A stretch of DNA of 64,000 nt from CAVXEH01 sp963805305 (GTDB lineage Bacteria > Chloroflexota > Limnocylindria > QHBO01), in the NCBI GenBank assembly GCA_963805305.1, contig CAWDTM010000008.1, positions 310,001 to 374,000 of the forward strand, in the 5' to 3' direction. The notes under the pieces are model-generated. The model worked only from the letters and a program-made list of their open reading frames with translations, made no database searches and was not told the DNA's origin. Position numbers and translations under genes: made by a program. Shown here one piece after another: positions 63,336 through 64,000 of this stretch; position 1 is the stretch's first letter; each line of letters begins with the position of its first letter.

Positions 63336-64000
63336 CCACGACCGCCGGCCCCGGAGGGATCGCCGGGCCGGCCAGCGGCGCACCCCTGCCGCAGATCGAC
63401 CCCGCGGTCACCACCGACGTGATCGTCGCCTTCATCCGCTCCGAGCTCGCCCGGGCGGGCTTCGAGCGTCTCGTGCTAGGGCTCTCCGGTGGGGTGGACT
63501 CCGCGACCGTCGCCTACCTGTCCGCCCGCGCGGTCGGGGCCGACAACCTCCTCGCGGTGCGGATGCCGTATCGCACCAGCTCGCCGGAGTCCGAGACGGA
63601 CGCCATGCGGGTCGTCGATGCCCTGGGCTGCCGGACCGAGCGGGTCGACATCACCCCCATGGTGGAGCCCATGCTCGCGCTCGTCGGGGCCGCGGACGCC
63701 CCGGACCTGCAGGTCCGCCGGGGGAACGTGATGGCCCGCCAGAGGATGATAGTGCTCTACGACCGATCGGCCGCGTTTGACGCCCTGGTGGTCGGGACCT
63801 CGAACAAGACCGAGGCGCTGCTTGGCTACGGGACGCTCTACGGTGACATGGCGTGCGCCCTCGCGCCCATCGGGGACCTGTACAAGACCCAGCTGCGCGC
63901 GGTGGCGCAGCATCTCGGTGTGCCGCCGCGGATCGTGGCCAAGCCGCCCTCGGCCGACCTGTGGCCCGGACAGACCGACGAGGGAGAGCTGGGGCGCTCG
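63332..64000 (+). CDS. nadE: NAD+ synthase, ammonia-utilising domain (partial, cut by window end)
   Basis: 223 codons are visible without a stop. It has the PP-loop SGGVDS at 52-57, VRMPYRTSSPES, RGNVMARQRMIVLYDRS and VVGTSNKTEALLGYGTLYGDMACALAPIGDLYKTQLR, seen as GTSNKTEALLGYGTLYGD and LAPIGDLYKTQ. It amidates deamido-NAD with ATP and ammonia. GTG 63332 overlaps the glutaminase stop. The C-terminal part lies beyond the window. Confidence 0.9.
   Translation, partial: MTTTAGPGGIAGPASGAPLPQIDPAVTTDVIVAFIRSELARAGFERLVLGLSGGVDSATVAYLSARAVGADNLLAVRMPYRTSSPESETDAMRVVDALGCRTERVDITPMVEPMLALVGAADAPDLQVRRGNVMARQRMIVLYDRSAAFDALVVGTSNKTEALLGYGTLYGDMACALAPIGDLYKTQLRAVAQHLGVPPRIVAKPPSADLWPGQTDEGELGRS

Overview
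The window is GC-rich, gene-dense DNA from what looks like a chromosome of a monoderm-type bacterium. I would place it in or near the Chloroflexota (for example a Limnocylindria-like lineage). This placement is inferred, not proven. It rests on high G+C, many GTG and TTG starts, a division cluster carrying a DUF1290 small basic protein between ftsQ and ftsA, separate biotin carboxylase and biotin carrier subunits, split glycine decarboxylase subunits, and no outer-membrane or LPS genes. Promoters are mostly TANNNT -10 boxes, several only 6-9 nt from the start codon, so leaderless mRNAs are likely.

Layout. 1-510: end of an antitoxin and a PIN-domain toxin. 511-1067: a gene-poor gap with a long inverted repeat. 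1068-5467: an ABC-2 exporter and several small membrane, lipoprotein or unknown genes, with a structured intergenic element at about 3978-4067. 5489-7220: parB and parA on the minus strand, with a consensus DnaA box upstream. 7393-16742: tRNA-Met, then the propionyl-CoA to succinyl-CoA route (carboxylase beta, biotin carboxylase, biotin carrier, methylmalonyl-CoA mutase large subunit, epimerase), then sucDC on the minus strand and an NAD-type isocitrate dehydrogenase. 16849-20631: the succinate dehydrogenase operon sdhCDAB followed by RNase HI. 20661-20990: RNase P RNA. 22487-38909: a dcw division and cell-wall cluster (mraZ, rsmH, ftsL-like, ftsI, murF, mraY, murD, ftsW, murG, murB, ddl, ftsQ, sbp, ftsA, ftsZ). 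It has a clear MraZ operator, lacks murE and murC, and has DnaA boxes in front of ftsZ. 38937-43144: yggS, yggT, a DUF167 gene, tRNA-Val, a UbiE/MenG methyltransferase, a glycosyltransferase and a NUDIX hydrolase. 43141-47728: glycine cleavage genes gcvT-gcvH-gcvPA-gcvPB. 47740-49763: an ECF sigma factor, its zinc-finger anti-sigma factor and a lipoprotein. 50151-62422: two complete oligopeptide/dipeptide-type ABC operons in tandem (A-B-C-D-F twice). 62427-64000: an NAD+ synthase made as two polypeptides, the second cut off by the window end.

How the genes work together. The 7-20 kb block joins propionyl-CoA assimilation to the TCA cycle: propionyl-CoA is carboxylated, isomerised to succinyl-CoA, converted to succinate by SucCD, and oxidised by SdhCDAB. 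The 22-39 kb block makes lipid II and drives septation. The two peptide transporters would feed amino acids into central metabolism, where the glycine cleavage system supplies one-carbon units.

The most unusual observation is the substrate-binding protein of the second peptide transporter (56332-58068). The family's N-terminal segment lies at the C-terminus and the mature protein begins in the middle of the family fold, which is the pattern of a circular permutation. Other notable points are the long perfect hairpins after both substrate-binding protein genes, DnaA boxes in front of ftsZ and parA, leaderless promoters, the 95-nt ftsW/murG overlap and several structured intergenic elements.
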